Positions 50,001 to 62,000 of a DNA stretch of 64,000 bases are shown here, in pieces. Location of the stretch: positions 142,989,017 to 143,053,016 of the forward strand of contig NC_088099.1 of the NCBI RefSeq assembly GCF_036370855.1, written 5' to 3'. A program made the position numbers and the translations under genes. How positions within the stretch are numbered: the first letter of the stretch is position 1; each line of letters begins with the position of its first letter. The notes under the pieces are model-generated. The model had not been told where the DNA came from, did no database searches, and saw only the letters and a program-made list of their open reading frames with translations. Origin of the DNA: Dromaius novaehollandiae. Taxonomy: Eukaryota; Chordata; Aves; Casuariiformes; Dromaiidae.

Positions 50001-53000
50001 TTTATGCATTGATCACAAATACATGTAAAATTCTTACGGTTTTAGATTTCTTTGTGCAAGATTTGACTTGGGCATTGACAAGGATATATTAGATGGAACT
50101 GTTTCATGGAATAACTTTTTTCAGATTTTAATGAATCAATTTTAAACTGTTATTGGTTTGCTGTGATTCACAATTAGATGTGTTATATATATTAGATGTG
50201 TTAAAAGAAGAAGTATAACTTCTTAGCTTTGTATAATAAGTGTTCTGTTGTAAGAAAAAATTTAGCATATCATCAAAGCAAATAGTAGAACTAATTGCAT
50301 TCCATTTATCCTTGGCCATATCAAATCTGGTGTGGTATTTAAAAGCAAACTTTGTTCAAGAATTAAATGGAAGTCACTGAAATTGATTACACGTAAAATT
50401 CTGTTTACATGTGATAAAACCTCAGAAACTCACTCCCTATACTATTATTATTATTATTATAATTCTTGTAAAGCCCTGCTTCTATTACAGACTGGGATGT
50501 CCAGAATAAAGGAAAGAAACAGTACTGCGCAGGAGGCGGTAACCATCTGACCTTAAATGCAGCCTGCTTTACACCTCTCTTTCCAGCGGTGGCTGACACT
50601 TCCGTAGCCACCTCTCCTCCAGCTCCAGCAGTGCCAGAGATGGAGCTGCCTCTGGCTCCGCTGCCGTGGCTCAGACGCGCTTTCCGGCTTGGTCCTTGCG
50701 GTGATGTCCTGTTCAGCTCGGAGATTGCAGCAGCCTCCCCGAGCCGGTGCCGAGTCCCCGCCCCAAACCGCACGTAGCCTGCTGGAGAGTGGAGAAATAC
50801 AAAAAGAAAATTGTCCATGACAAGAAGGAAAAGAAGGGGCTAGAAAGAAAGGTATTAGCAAAAAAGAGAGGATAGTGGCATTTTTGCTACCAAAAGGAGC
50901 TTCTAGGCTGTCTGCCAAGCAGTGCGGAGTTATGAAAATGTCTATGTGACCCAGGGAATGTGTTCCTAGGATACGAATGGGATGTAGTTTTTCATGTAAC
51001 TGCAGAGACTAAGAGAAATCTTATGTGAGGTTTGTACAACCTTCCCTCTTTGTCTACTTTTCTATTTCAAAATATCCCTTAGAAAATGATTCGGTGCCTT
51101 GAAATCTTTCAAAGCAAGGAAACGCGTTCTGGCAAACACCCACGACCACTGCTTTTCCTCCTGTTGCACAAATGAACAGCAACTACCTGCCCCTTTTCTA
51201 CACCATCTTTAACAAAAAAGATCCAGCGATTCCTAGAGATCCCTAGAGAGCCATGCAAGGTTAACAGCTGAAAACTGATTTGAATGGTTTTCATGAGCAA
51301 ATACAGAGTAATTTGGTAAGGAAGAGCCACCACAACATGGCTGCTTGAGGTCACGCCTCGGGGTTCGGGGCCTGCTCAGAGCAGTTGACATCTTCCGGCT
51401 TGGCCCCGTATCTCATGGGTTGAACGCACGCTGGGCCGTACATTCTTGCTGCCGAAAATGGGATCAGAAAAAGAGGACGAGGCACTAACCAAATGGTAGT
51501 GCCTCGGCCTTGCCTGCTAATTCCTTCACATTCAGCTTTTATCTGCGTTTGGTCTGCTATTTGACAATTTGGAGGGTACGGACTACTTTGGCCAGCTGTG
51601 ATGAAATGGTGTGTAATAAAAATAACCCAGCCCTTGTCACTTTGCTTGGCTTAACTTTCCTATTGGCTCTGCACGTTTGCCTGGCAGTAGCAATGCGTGG
51701 GGACAGCACTAACATAGTGTCCTGAGCACACAATGTCCACAGCTACTGTCTCACTTTCAGCAACACTTCGTCCCATCCAGGACGCGGCTAAAGTCCTAAA
51801 CAAAACCAGTTGGCTCATGGGATCCTAAGGGCAACAAAATTAAAAAGGGATTTCCTTCCCCTTGTCAAGAAACACAAAAACACTGAGCCTAGAAAAAGAA
51901 ATTGCAAACCACAAATTTAGAGTTAAGGGTCAGTCCCGTGGCAGAAAGAGTGGCAGAGACATGAACTCAATTCCCTTGAGAAGAAAATCAAACTCAGTTG
52001 CATACAGTTAGGAACTCAAAACCCTGTTGGTAGACTACCTGTTTAAAAGCCCTGAGTACTATCAGCATCACTACTGCAGTGGTCTAACACCGAAATGCAG
52101 AAGTTCAGACCCTTGCAATTCCTGCCAATGTAATGTACATGGCACACATCCTGCAGACCTGTCCATATGCCCTTAATTTTACTGTAGGACTAATTATTCC
52201 ATGTTGCTCACTCCTGCCAGCCTCTCATATGTGGGTTTTCTGATTTTCACAGAAAAAAAATGTTCTTTTCGAAAAGTTTTGCCTGAAGCTCTAAGAGAAA
52301 AATACGCGATATAGCAATTGCAAATGCAGAGACAAGTGAACGGTGCCACATTCTGCTCATCTTATTCCCGCTAACATGAGCAAATCTATTCATGCAAGTA
52401 AAGCAAACAGGATTTATCTTAAATGGCTCAAATATTTCTTTCAAGTGTGTTGTCTCTTGCTTTGAAAACACTGGAAGTTTGCTGGGATTTTATTGTCTGC
52501 CAGAAGAGCCTTTCCCCTTTCACCCTAGCGGGAAAGCTGCTGCCTCTCGCAGGGTGAAGGGCAGGGAAGACACCGGCAAGTGTGAAGCGCTGCTCCGAGG
52601 CTGAGCTGGAAAACTTGCTCCTTTCAGGCTGTGAACAGACTGACTTCGTGCCCGGTGAAAGGTCTGAGCAGCCCGAGGAAGCCCGGCGAAACGGCTGTGG
52701 CCTCTGGGCGACTCTGCATCCAGAAAACGTGAGGTTAACACGTACATTTGGAGGAGGGGAAGGTCACTGCCCCCTGGAAGTACTGACAAGCAAAGGAGCT
52801 TGCAAATGCTTCTAATCACGGTGTGGAGCTGAGCCAGAATGATCTCAGGGCCACAAGCGAGGAAGACTTCCTATACAAAACCACAGGGCTGTGAGTAAAC
52901 ACCTGGAAAGACCTGTTGCAAATGCAACAGCAATAAAGAAAGTATTACAAAAGAGTTAAAAAGAAGGAATGTCTCCACTCTGTAACCACCAGAAGTGGCA

Positions 53001-54390
53001 CATGATATGCATTTTTTAACCTTCATCAGTAGTCTTGGATGGTGTACAAGCCATTTTATCCCATTTTAGTGGACTATTGTGTTTTTAAGTTGATACAGTC
53101 TTATCAGTGTAGACAAGTTCCCTGTTCTGGGAGCAGATGCTTCCTCTTTGCCCCCACCAGGAAACCTCCTGCCCCTTCTCTGAGCTCTAGACACCTGTAA
53201 CAAGAAAAGATCCTCAGCCTCTGGCTGAGACTTCGGGTTTAGTGATGACCTGTGTATACAGGGAACTAGCATGTGAGTGATTAATATGTAACTAAGTATC
53301 TATCACATAATGATCTTAAGTCATTTCTAACCTGGATTGGATTTAGGCATGTTTCCTAAAAGCAAAACGTCTACATCATATTGCAGATGCTTAAAGCTTT
53401 TGAGGCTTCTTGCTCTTTACTAGTTAACACAGTGTATGTAGGCAGGTCACCTGAGTCTAAAATAATGCTCGTATTTGAATATTCTCTCCAATAGTCCATA
53501 TGTAATAGCTCAGATATTTATTCCATATTTATTTCCTTTCGGTCTCTGGGCAGGTCATCTAAGTTTTTAGGAGGTGAATAACATTCTAGCACTGGACTGT
53601 TTGGAGATGGTAGCTGTAAAAAGCAGAATTGTGCTTATGGCATATTGCTAGATACCACTAAAACAAGATTACATTTTCTCTTGCTCTTTCTTACTACCTT
53701 TCATTTTGTAGAACAAACCTAGTTTAATGTTACCTACTTGTGTTATCTTTATATACTGCTTTGTGCCACTATTTCCAATCATTTTCCGCGTGTGACATCA
53801 TCCAATGTGCATTTATAGAAGCTACGTCAGTCAAAACGACAAGCAGGCATATGCTCCTTCTTAACCTTTCTTTCGTGTAAATGATTTAGCACAAGGACGA
53901 GACCTATTCTGCAGCCCCTCACTGTAGAGTTACACTTACATGTACTTTTCTTCTGAAACCAAGCTACTCCGAGCTCCCCCTAGAAAGCTGGGAGCTTATT
54001 TCTGCCCCAGTTATTTTGCTCCAACAAATGATTCAGTAGATTTAGGTGAGAGGTGACAGCTCTGCATGCGTTAAGGCAGAGACGTCTTTCCTCCCACCAC
54101 CTCTGTGCTTGTAATAATTATTGATCATTCCTGTTATCAACATTTCTTTCAACTGGACAGGAACAATGATACCTCTTAAGTACGCAGCATTGAAAAGGTC
54201 CAAAGATTAAAGTAGCAAACTGATATTACTTTCAGAAAGTCCTTTTTATACAGAGAGACTGCTGGACCTCTGGACCGGTTTTTACAGCACTCTGGGAACA
54301 AGAGACCCTGAATCGTCACCGCCTTCATCTTCCTTCCCTCATGCGCCCTGTGCACAGGAGGTCCTGCCCCAAGCAGCTGAGACATCGATG
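44001..54390. other. Intergenic, no recognisable gene
   Basis: About 10.4 kb, largely AT-rich. It holds simple repeats (TAG-type at 45583-45602, ATT at 50442-50461), a 20-bp palindrome at 49443-49462, and a CRE-CCAAT-TATA-like cluster at 53793-53830. A moderately GC-rich segment at 50560-50780 is open on both strands, but I find no family resemblance. Confidence 0.5.
49443..49462. promoter_or_regulatory. 20-bp perfect palindrome with two TTAAGTG half-sites
   Basis: ATTAAGTGTTAACACTTAAT is self-complementary over its full length. TTAAGTG resembles the binding core of NK-2 class homeodomain proteins, here as an inverted pair. Function is unknown. Confidence 0.5.
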
Positions 54391-55100
54391 AAACTTGGCC
54401 TGCTGCTCCCGCCCGACAGCTACGACAGCTACAGGGGCAGCTATCGCTGGCACCGGCTGCCTCTGCCCGCGAGAGGAGCTGTGCCGCCAAGCTCAGGCGT
54501 TCAAAAGCTGAGGTAACCTTCTTCCTCCACCCAAAGGTGGGCCCTTGCTTTTATTTGTCTTCTGTTGTTTCTAACTTTCAGCAAACACATTTCAAACTCT
54601 TCTCCATGACCACTGGGGCCAGAGATATTTTATTCTCAACAGGAGATGAAATTCCTGCATCATCACATAATTCCTGCACCTGAGGCTCTAAGGGAAAAAA
54701 AAAAAGCAGCACTGACTAGGGCAAGAGTTGGCAGCAGTGGGGGAAGAGGAAGAGGAGCTGGCAGCGGAAATCGCCTGCTGCTCTCACCTGGGGGAGCGGA
54801 ACCGGCGGCCCTGCTGACGGCCGGTGATAGGGGGTCCCGCGGGGGGAAGGAAGCGGCAGAGCCGGTGGGGAGAAGAGGAGCCCATAGGAAGACATAAAGA
54901 GAAGGAAACACTTTGGGTTAGCAGGAAAGGTCATCAGGCTGCCTATGCAGCCCTCAGACATCTGTCCAGAGCAACCCTCCGCTCCTGACCGCGGCGTTAC
55001 CCGACCGGGGAGTGTTTTGTGCACTCCAAAACAAGAGGTGGGGAGCAGCGTCTTTCCTGCTCCTGCGTATCTGCGTCAGAGGGACAAAACCTAATTTTGC
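54391..55100. other. GC-rich intergenic patch
   Basis: A purine-rich and GC-rich segment, strongest at 54720-55030, with scattered CG dinucleotides and open frames on both strands. It lies about 3 kb before the AZIN1 start. It could be an upstream regulatory element or an undescribed exon, but nothing here proves transcription. Confidence 0.4.
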
Positions 55101-57400
55101 CTACGTCCGACTGGGAATAGTGCAGAAGAGAAAACGGGAGGGGGAAAGAAAGGAAACGTGCTAGTAGTGACACACAACTGGGAGTGAGGGGAATTTAGGG
55201 CTGTACGTGTATTTTGTGCTCTGCTACGCTTTTATCTTTGGAGAACAAAGGTTGAACTGATACTCTAGTAACCTATGAAATACGTTATGCATTATGGAGC
55301 CATGCAAGATTAGGAATCCAAGTATTAAAATTGAGCAAAGAGACGTGTTAATAAGGCAGGAGGAAATTTTATTTTAGCTTTCTTGCATTCTGGTTCCCCA
55401 GACAAAACAGGATTACTGTTTTGTCTAGTACTACACTAAAAATGTATATGTATTTGTGCTGCGACATCGGTTTTCTATTTCTACCTTAATATCACCACTG
55501 GAAGGAGGAACACTGCATGAAGTGTTCATCCACCAATTTGTTCCCATTTTGTATAGTGACTTCACAGTTCAGTCTTGTACTCCCCCAAACCGTGTGCTGC
55601 TTCTGCTTTTTTTTAGGGGATTTGAGAGGATGAAGTTTATGTTTCTGTTTTCAAATGTTCCTTCCTCCATGTGAGCAGGAAATCCTCCCCCCCCCATACA
55701 TTTTTAAAATAGCTGACAGTGCCCCCAATTAATTGCGTATCAAACTGAAGTTTTTTCCTGTCCTACGTGACTGTCCTCCCCTCCTGCTCTGTCTGTTTTC
55801 ATATTCATGGCAGAAATATTAAAAACACTCTTCACCCCTAAAATGAGCAAAATAAATTTACAAAAACAAAAACTAAGCCTTTTTCTCATCTGGGAAGATA
55901 AATGTAGAAGAAATGAACCTGATATGGCAGTTACATCACTCTTGCACAGCTGGGATATCTTCAGACAGGACCATCAGGAGAAGTCTAAGAACACAGATAA
56001 AGCAGAAAGCTCTGCATAGAAACTGCAGTGCCAGTATTGACTGGTTCTTTGCCTTCTCCCCTCTGGATGACTTTTTGACTGTACCTAAACTCCTCCAAGC
56101 TTTCATCCAGCCATGTCCTTTTCCTCGTTGAAATCCCTTCTAAAGATATCCTTTAAAAAAAAAAAAACTATCTCCCCCAAAGATACAGCTTTCTGACTCA
56201 TTCCTGGATGTGGCTTTCTGAATGGCTCCTGTGCTTCTATCATTGCAACCTTTGTCCTCCTCCCTAACCCTTCCCTCTTTTTTTGTCTGTTAATGATTCA
56301 CATTTATTGTGCCTTGTCTGAGATCTGCCCAAATCTCTCTTCCTCTCTCTCTATAACTTTGTTTTTTACTCTCATTCCTTCTCCTGCTTTGCATCCTGGA
56401 ATAGGAACTTGAAGCAGTAGGTAAGTCACAGATGAAGGATGAAGAGATACAGCACACACCTGAGAAAATAGCAGTGCAAACCATTTCCTTGCTGCTTTCG
56501 AATGCAGGGTTTGCTGCAAATGGATGTGGGATGTCTGCGAGAGGTCTGACTTTCTAACCAGTGTTCCTGGTTTTACTGACTTAATTCATAATCTACCAGC
56601 ACTGTTATCAGGAGAGATGAGATACCATAATGAGTCTGCATGTATTTGTCAGTTCACTTCCTCCTCATTTAAATGACTTGCAAAAGAGAAGACGACAACA
56701 GACGAAAAGAGGGAGCAAACTTCATTGCTGCATGCTCAGTCTCATTTTATTTCTGAAGAGATAACAGGTGTGCATCTATTGTCCACTTCTGTCAACTCCC
56801 TCTGCTATAAAACTAAACAAACCCAGCTCTGCTTTGGAAGAAAAAAAAATCTGTAACAGTACTAAGATTATACTTTTTTTCCAGAAAATGGATGCGCCCT
56901 TAGCTGAACAATTACTTTCCAACCACTCCTTTTGGTGGGTCTCAGTGAACTGGAAAATTACATATTTTAGTGTCTTGAAACAATTATGACTACTGGAATG
57001 AGTTTTTAAAGAGTGGGCCTATGTGCTTTGGTGAAATGAACGTACCCGATGCAGACTCTAGCCAGCAGCGAGGGTTCAGTCCCCCGCTCCACCACCGAAC
57101 TCTCTCGCCACCTCCAGCTAAGCCACTGGAGGGGCTGTTTTCGCTGTGTAGCACGGGTTGTGTTTCCTCACAGGAATTTCATGAAAAGGAATAAAGGCTT
57201 GTGATGTGCTGAGGTCATGAGACCACTTAAGTGAAACTCTGTGAGATATATGGGTCAACTACATCCTTTAGTCCACATAATTACTTCTGGGAGTCCCGAG
57301 GACTTAAAATTCATGAAAAGACCGAGGCTTGCCAGATATGCAGCGCGACTGAAGCCTCTTTCAGTAAGGTTTAAGACCAGCCTATTAGTGCTCAGTGAAT
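55101..57400. other. Intergenic flank before the AZIN1 CpG island
   Basis: AT-rich sequence with no recognisable gene or repeat family. Short A-rich and C-rich runs occur near 56153-56168 and 55687-55696. Confidence 0.5.
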
Positions 57401-58163
57401 CAGAGGAGCGACCGGGCTGTTACGGACTCGTTGAAGGAGGCTCTGGACCGACCCAGGCGGCCGGGTTTCCTCGGCCACCTGTGCTAAGTGCCAAGCGACG
57501 CAGGGCTGTGGCGGCCGCTACCGAAAAACAGATGCAAGTCATCACACGGAGGCGGTGCACAGGTAACCAGCTGTCCCGGCTTTTGAGAGATTCATTTGAC
57601 CTCCCGGGACTCCAGCCGCTTCCTGCGAGGAGCTACCCCAAGGGCTGCGGAGGAGCGTGCTCAAGGAAGAGGTCAGACTCCGGGGGCGGCCACACGCTCC
57701 GCATCGCCCTCTTTCTTCCCTCTGGTTCGTATGAAGACTTTCGCTACCTTTTTTTAAAAGCAGGTAAAGAAACCAGTCTTCAAGAGCCCCCCTGTGCCTC
57801 CACGCCAAGAAAAAAAGAGGTGAACAAGAAGCACCAGCGCAGCACCAAGCCCATGCCCGAAGTAGTCGCGAGGAAGGCGCTGCAGCAAACCGCCCCGTCC
57901 CCTCAGCCTCACAGAGCCGCGGCCGGCGGCGCGAGCACAGGCGCCTCGCGCCTCCCTCCCCCCGGCACCTGGCGGAGACCCACCGCCCGCCGCGCTCTGC
58001 TGCAGCGGCAGGGCCGCGCCATGTCGGCTCTCCCCTTCCCGCGGCGCGGGGGGGGCTGCCCCGGCGCATGCGCACTCGCCCACAGCAGGGGCGCGTTTGA
58101 ACGGCCGAGGGGGACGGCGCCGGCGCCTCCCGCCCCGCTGTGCGGTGACGCGTGGCGCCGCGG

Positions 58164-58193
58164 CCCGCCCCGCCCCGCCCGCCACCCTATAAG
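58164..58193 (+). promoter_or_regulatory. AZIN1: Core promoter: tandem GC boxes and TATAAG
   Basis: Tandem Sp1-type CCCGCCCCGCCCCGCC sequence ends about 9 bp before TATAAGAG, which begins at 58188. The arrangement predicts a focused start near 58218. A GTGACGCG motif lies just upstream at 58145. Confidence 0.8.
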
Positions 58194-58217
58194 AGCGCTG
58201 CCGGCGGCGCCCCCGAC

Positions 58218-58514
58218 TCCTCTGCCCGCGCCTCGCCGCCCCGTGGCTGTGCTAGCGCCTTCGCCTCCGGCTGCCGCAGCCCGTGCCGTGCCCTGCGCCC
58301 CGGCCCGCTCCGGCTCTGTCTGTCTGTCTCTGCCTGTGCCCTCCCGTCCCGGCGCTGCGCAGCGCTTCCCCCGCCGGTCGCCCCCGCAGCCTATGGCCCT
58401 GGAAGGCGCCGCTGCCGCCGCCTGTATTTCTGCTGTAGGTTCCCACATCCCTCTTTAAAAATTCCGCCTAAAAAGAGAAGACGATTTACCAAATCTTTCG
58501 GGCCGTTATCTCAC
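58218..58514 (+). other. AZIN1: Probable AZIN1 non-coding exon 1
   Basis: The predicted start is about 30 bp downstream of the TATA box. The exon ends at TATCTCAC before a strong GTGAGTAC donor (GT at 58515-58516). The last 60 nt are abruptly AT-rich inside a GC-rich island, which suggests constrained leader sequence. AZIN1 encodes antizyme inhibitor 1, a catalytically inactive ornithine decarboxylase homologue that binds antizyme and so raises polyamine synthesis and uptake. The assignment rests on the known vertebrate order AZIN1-ATP6V1C1 head-to-head, not on coding sequence, since no AZIN1 codon is in the window. Confidence 0.62.
58393..58458 (+). CDS. Upstream open reading frame in the AZIN1 leader (21 codons)
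   Basis: The only ATG in the predicted exon 1 opens a 21-codon frame starting MALEGAAAAACISAVG and ending CCTCTTTAA, entirely before the donor. The start context has C at -3 and G at +4, which is moderate. Short upstream frames commonly reduce translation of the main frame. Vertebrate AZIN1 leaders are known for polyamine-dependent control by a conserved upstream coding region that starts at a non-AUG codon. This ATG frame is not proven to be that element, which may use a different frame and extend into the next exon. Confidence 0.4.
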   Translation: MALEGAAAAACISAVGSHIPL

Positions 58515-58904
58515 GTGAGTACCGGCGCGAGGCCCCGTCCCGTCCCTCCCCTCCCGCATGGGGCACCCCGGACCGGACCGGGGCAGCGGCGGCCGCCGCG
58601 AGGAGGACGAGGCGGGGAGCGACACGGGCCCGGCGGGGGCGGGCGGGAGGGAGGCGCCGCTGCAGGGCCCGGGAGAGGGAGACCCGCGTCGCCCGTGTGC
58701 GGGGCTGGGGGCGCCCCCCACCCCCCAGCAGCTGGGGAATGGGCGCTGCGGCGGCGGGGGAGCCCCGTGAGCGCGGCGGGGATGGCGGTTCCCTCCCCGG
58801 CGCCGGAGCCGGCACCCGCGGCGGCAGATGGCGGGCAGCGGGGAGCCTCCGCGCTGAGCCCCCCGTGCCGGCGCGCAGCGAGGCGCCGCGGCGGGGTCAG
58901 CGCC

Positions 58905-58923
58905 GCGGCGCTAACATGGCGGA
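58905..58923 (+). promoter_or_regulatory. YY1-like element, copy 1
   Basis: GCGGCGCTAACATGGCGGA, whose reverse complement contains CCGCCATGTT, close to the YY1 consensus. YY1 sites are often placed just downstream of starts of CpG-island genes. Confidence 0.6.
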
Positions 58924-59008
58924 CACCGTGCGCGGCCGGGGCTGCGGCGGGGCGCCGCGCCGTGCCCAGGCTGCGGGGGCGGGCGGCCCGCGGGGAGGGG
59001 GCTCGGCG

Positions 59009-59027
59009 GCGGCGCTAACATGGCGGA
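59009..59027 (+). promoter_or_regulatory. YY1-like element, copy 2
   Basis: An identical 19-mer to the copy 104 bp upstream. A third, opposite-facing CCATGTTG core lies at 59327-59334. Confidence 0.6.
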
Positions 59028-62000
59028 TTGTGGCGGAGAGGCCGGTGCGGGGCCGGACCCGGCGGGGGAGACCGCTGCCTCCGGGCGCTGCTGCGTTTCT
59101 TATTGCAGCTTTTTGGGGGAGGGTCGGGGGGGGGGTGTCTTTGACTGGATCCCCCTGAGAGGAGCCCTCTGCCCCAGAAGCGCCCCTGGGAGCCCGGCCG
59201 CTGCCCTGTCCCGCTGGTGCCGCTTCCCCGGGGGCTCCACGGAGCCTCTCCCCGGCGTGGGGCCGGCGGCGGGGCAGGCCTGGCTGGCGGCGGGAGAGGC
59301 GCCGCTCCTCGCCCGCTCCTCAGAGGCCATGTTGTGCGCTCGTGGCTGTGACTATCCATCCGGGTTCTCGTCTGGCGCTGTCACACTTCTCTTCCCCAAC
59401 CCTGTCACCTGCGCCGCTGCCGTGAGCGCTTGCCGCTCGCCCTGGAGGGGGCCGACGCCGACCCCTTCCCGGCCAGCGCAGCCGGCGGACGGGGGCTCCG
59501 AGGGGGCCGGTGGTAGCAGGAGCTGCGAGGGTGTTGCACAAGTGACTCTGTGACAAGAGCTGGAATGACGGGGCACATTGCCTTAGCACAGAGGTAGAGT
59601 TCAGGGGAAAGTGGAGTCCTCCTCCTCCTGCCTAGCACCGTCCCTTTGTCTGAGGTGTTTCTCCCATCCTTCTGGTTGTCTCAAGGACACGCATCTTTCC
59701 CCTCCCCGTCAGTGTGGCAGTAGCAGGGTTGATGCTGCCACTTCTTCTGGAAGTCTCCTGTTGAGTCTCAGCCTCCTTGACTTGGCTGCTGTGGCCAGTA
59801 CTTGTGTTCCAGCTGGCCACGCTCGTCAGTCATGCTAGTGGCTTTTGGAAAGTATAGAGAAGAAGGTAGGGTCATTGCTCAGCTACCAGCTGGATGTTTG
59901 TGTAAAGCGTGCGTCTGGATGCCAGGGTATCCTCTCAGTGTGCATGTGCTTGCTGTGGTTCCCTTCCCTGTTTTGTGAGGTGTCAGTGGAGGAGGAGCCC
60001 ACTGCTGGCTTAGCGGAGCTGTAAGCCCAGTGTGGGAGTGGGGGACAGTAGTACTTCTTATGCATATGTTAAGGGGACTACATTCAAACACAGAAAAACA
60101 CAGCATTTGAAATGGTGGAGCTTGTTGCTAGATAGCACTGCAGATCTCTTTCAGTGAGTAGTCTGGGCTCATTCACAGCCAGAGAAGATGTGTGTCTGTG
60201 CTAGGGTGGACCCAAGCTGTGGGAAAGAGAAAAGTAAGTAAGCTTAAATCTTTCAAGCCTCTGAGGTGTATTTTCTGCAGTGTAAAATCCTGCACAGTCA
60301 ATGTGTGTCAGCAGACAGAAGTACTGTGTTTCAGACCTCTGCAGCAGTCTCCGGTGACTGAGCATGATTTGATTGTGTAGTCCCGGTCGAATATAGCTGC
60401 CTTGAACTAAAACACAGTGCAGCGCCCAATAAAGTGGGTTGGCTCTCCCTTCTTTCCCTAATGAGCAGCATGGCTGGGCTTCCTATGCTACGTGATTGCG
60501 GTGGAGCGCTGCCCCACTTCTCTGCCCCTGCCCCCACCCCAGCTGTTGGATTTTTGGCTCTGAAGATATTGCACTTGCTCGCTCTTCCTCCTGTGATAAA
60601 TGTGAGAGGCAGCAGCGCTGGGGGGAGGTGGGGGGCTGTGAATAACAGCGATGGTAGGAGGGGTTTGTTCCAGTCTGGACTGGTCCAGTCTAGTTCTTCC
60701 CTTCCTGTCACTGTGTGAACAATGCTGCCGCTGCTGTGGCTGATGCTGGGTGGCACTGCGGCCCCCTCGCCATGTGCGGGGGGCCGTGGTGAGTGCCGGG
60801 GGGTGCCTGCCCCCCTCCTGGCTCTGCCTGGTGCACCCTGAGCCAGGCTCCAGCCCCCCGCAACCTCACCAGCCTGCCGGCCTCTCCTCCATCCGTGCCT
60901 CGCTCCAGAGGCAAAGCAGGCTGCCCTTGCCTCCGGCAGGAAGGTGGTTAAGTCTGAGAGAAAGAGGGGTCTTCCCAGCAGTTTGGGAGGGTTACAGTGT
61001 TGTTTCATGGTAACATAGTAATGTAAATGTTTCTCCTGTGGAGAGTGTTTTACTCGAGCAAGAGGCGGACTTACCACTTACCCACCTTTCAATGCTGCAG
61101 CTTGCCCTGGGACAAGCAACTTGTGCAGCTTGGCTAGTCTGGTGTGCTGCTTTTTTTTAGAGGCTGGTGCAGGTGTGTGTTGGGAGTAATGCTCACTGGA
61201 TCGCATGATTTGAAAATGATTCCTTTCCTTCAATTAAAGGAGAGATGGGCTGCTCTGGCAGGGAATTAAGACAGTCCTTTCCTGAAGGGAGACTCAATCA
61301 TTTAATGGACTAATTTGGATATAGGGTAAGTTTCAGTTTAAACCACTGTTGATCTAGCGCTGGAGAAAGGGTAATGTAGATAGGAGCACTTCTGGCGGAT
61401 GTATGCTCTCTTCAGGAGAGCAAGCAGACCAGCACTATTTCGCAGAGACTGCTTCACCAAAATGTCTTAGCACTGGTCTGGAAAAAAGCTATTGTAACAA
61501 AAGAATAGCTTGTGTGGTTTTTTGTGAACCAGAGCAACTGGTGCCTCTCAGTCTGTCAGTTGGTGTAAATGTGAGGTCATTACACTTGTAGATTTTTAGG
61601 GTTTGGCTCATGGATATTCTAGCTCAGGGCACTAAAGGTCTTTTTTTGAAAGCTGAGAGATGCAGTGGATCATCTTGTCAAAATGAATCTATGCTCAGTT
61701 TTGTAGGCTTGTCTGTGTCAGACTGGGGGGTGGGAAGGGCAGAAGAGCTGGGAAGGCCTGGCCCTGATGGGCCCACTGGTTCTGATAGGGTTTGTTGGGT
61801 GAATGCGGTTGTGTTGGCAAAACTGCGTGCTATGGATGGCTGGGGGGGGGGGGAGGGGGGAGGTTATCACCTTCAGATGTGTTACTATCCAAGTATATAA
61901 AGTACAGCTGCAGTTAAACTTGAAGCACCTACTAGTAGAGTATACTTGCAGATACATAATGAATACATAGAGGTGTTGCTTGAGATTTAAAAGACAGCTG

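Larger units (their letters stand above)
57400..59560. promoter_or_regulatory. AZIN1: Large CpG island over the AZIN1 promoter and first exon
   Basis: About 2.1 kb with very high G+C and dense CG dinucleotides, most intense from 57900 to 59100. It surrounds GC boxes, a TATA box and a splice donor, all on the plus strand. Long open frames on both strands (up to about 400 codons) result from composition; they cross the promoter and have proline-, arginine- and alanine-rich nonsense content. Confidence 0.9.

Noticed and set aside
50553-50918. Open frames on both strands of about 120-137 codons
   Set aside because: Moderately GC-rich sequence. A TTTCCAG acceptor-like site at 50585 is present, but no paired donor or protein similarity was found.
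57241-58458. 405-codon open frame on the plus strand
   Set aside because: It crosses the GC boxes, the TATA box and the predicted transcription start, becomes Pro/Arg/Ala-rich with the CpG island, and resembles no family.
58152-59158. Overlapping 288- and 153-codon open frames downstream of the AZIN1 TATA box
   Set aside because: Composition-driven. They run through the exon 1 donor at 58515 without respecting it and have low-complexity content.
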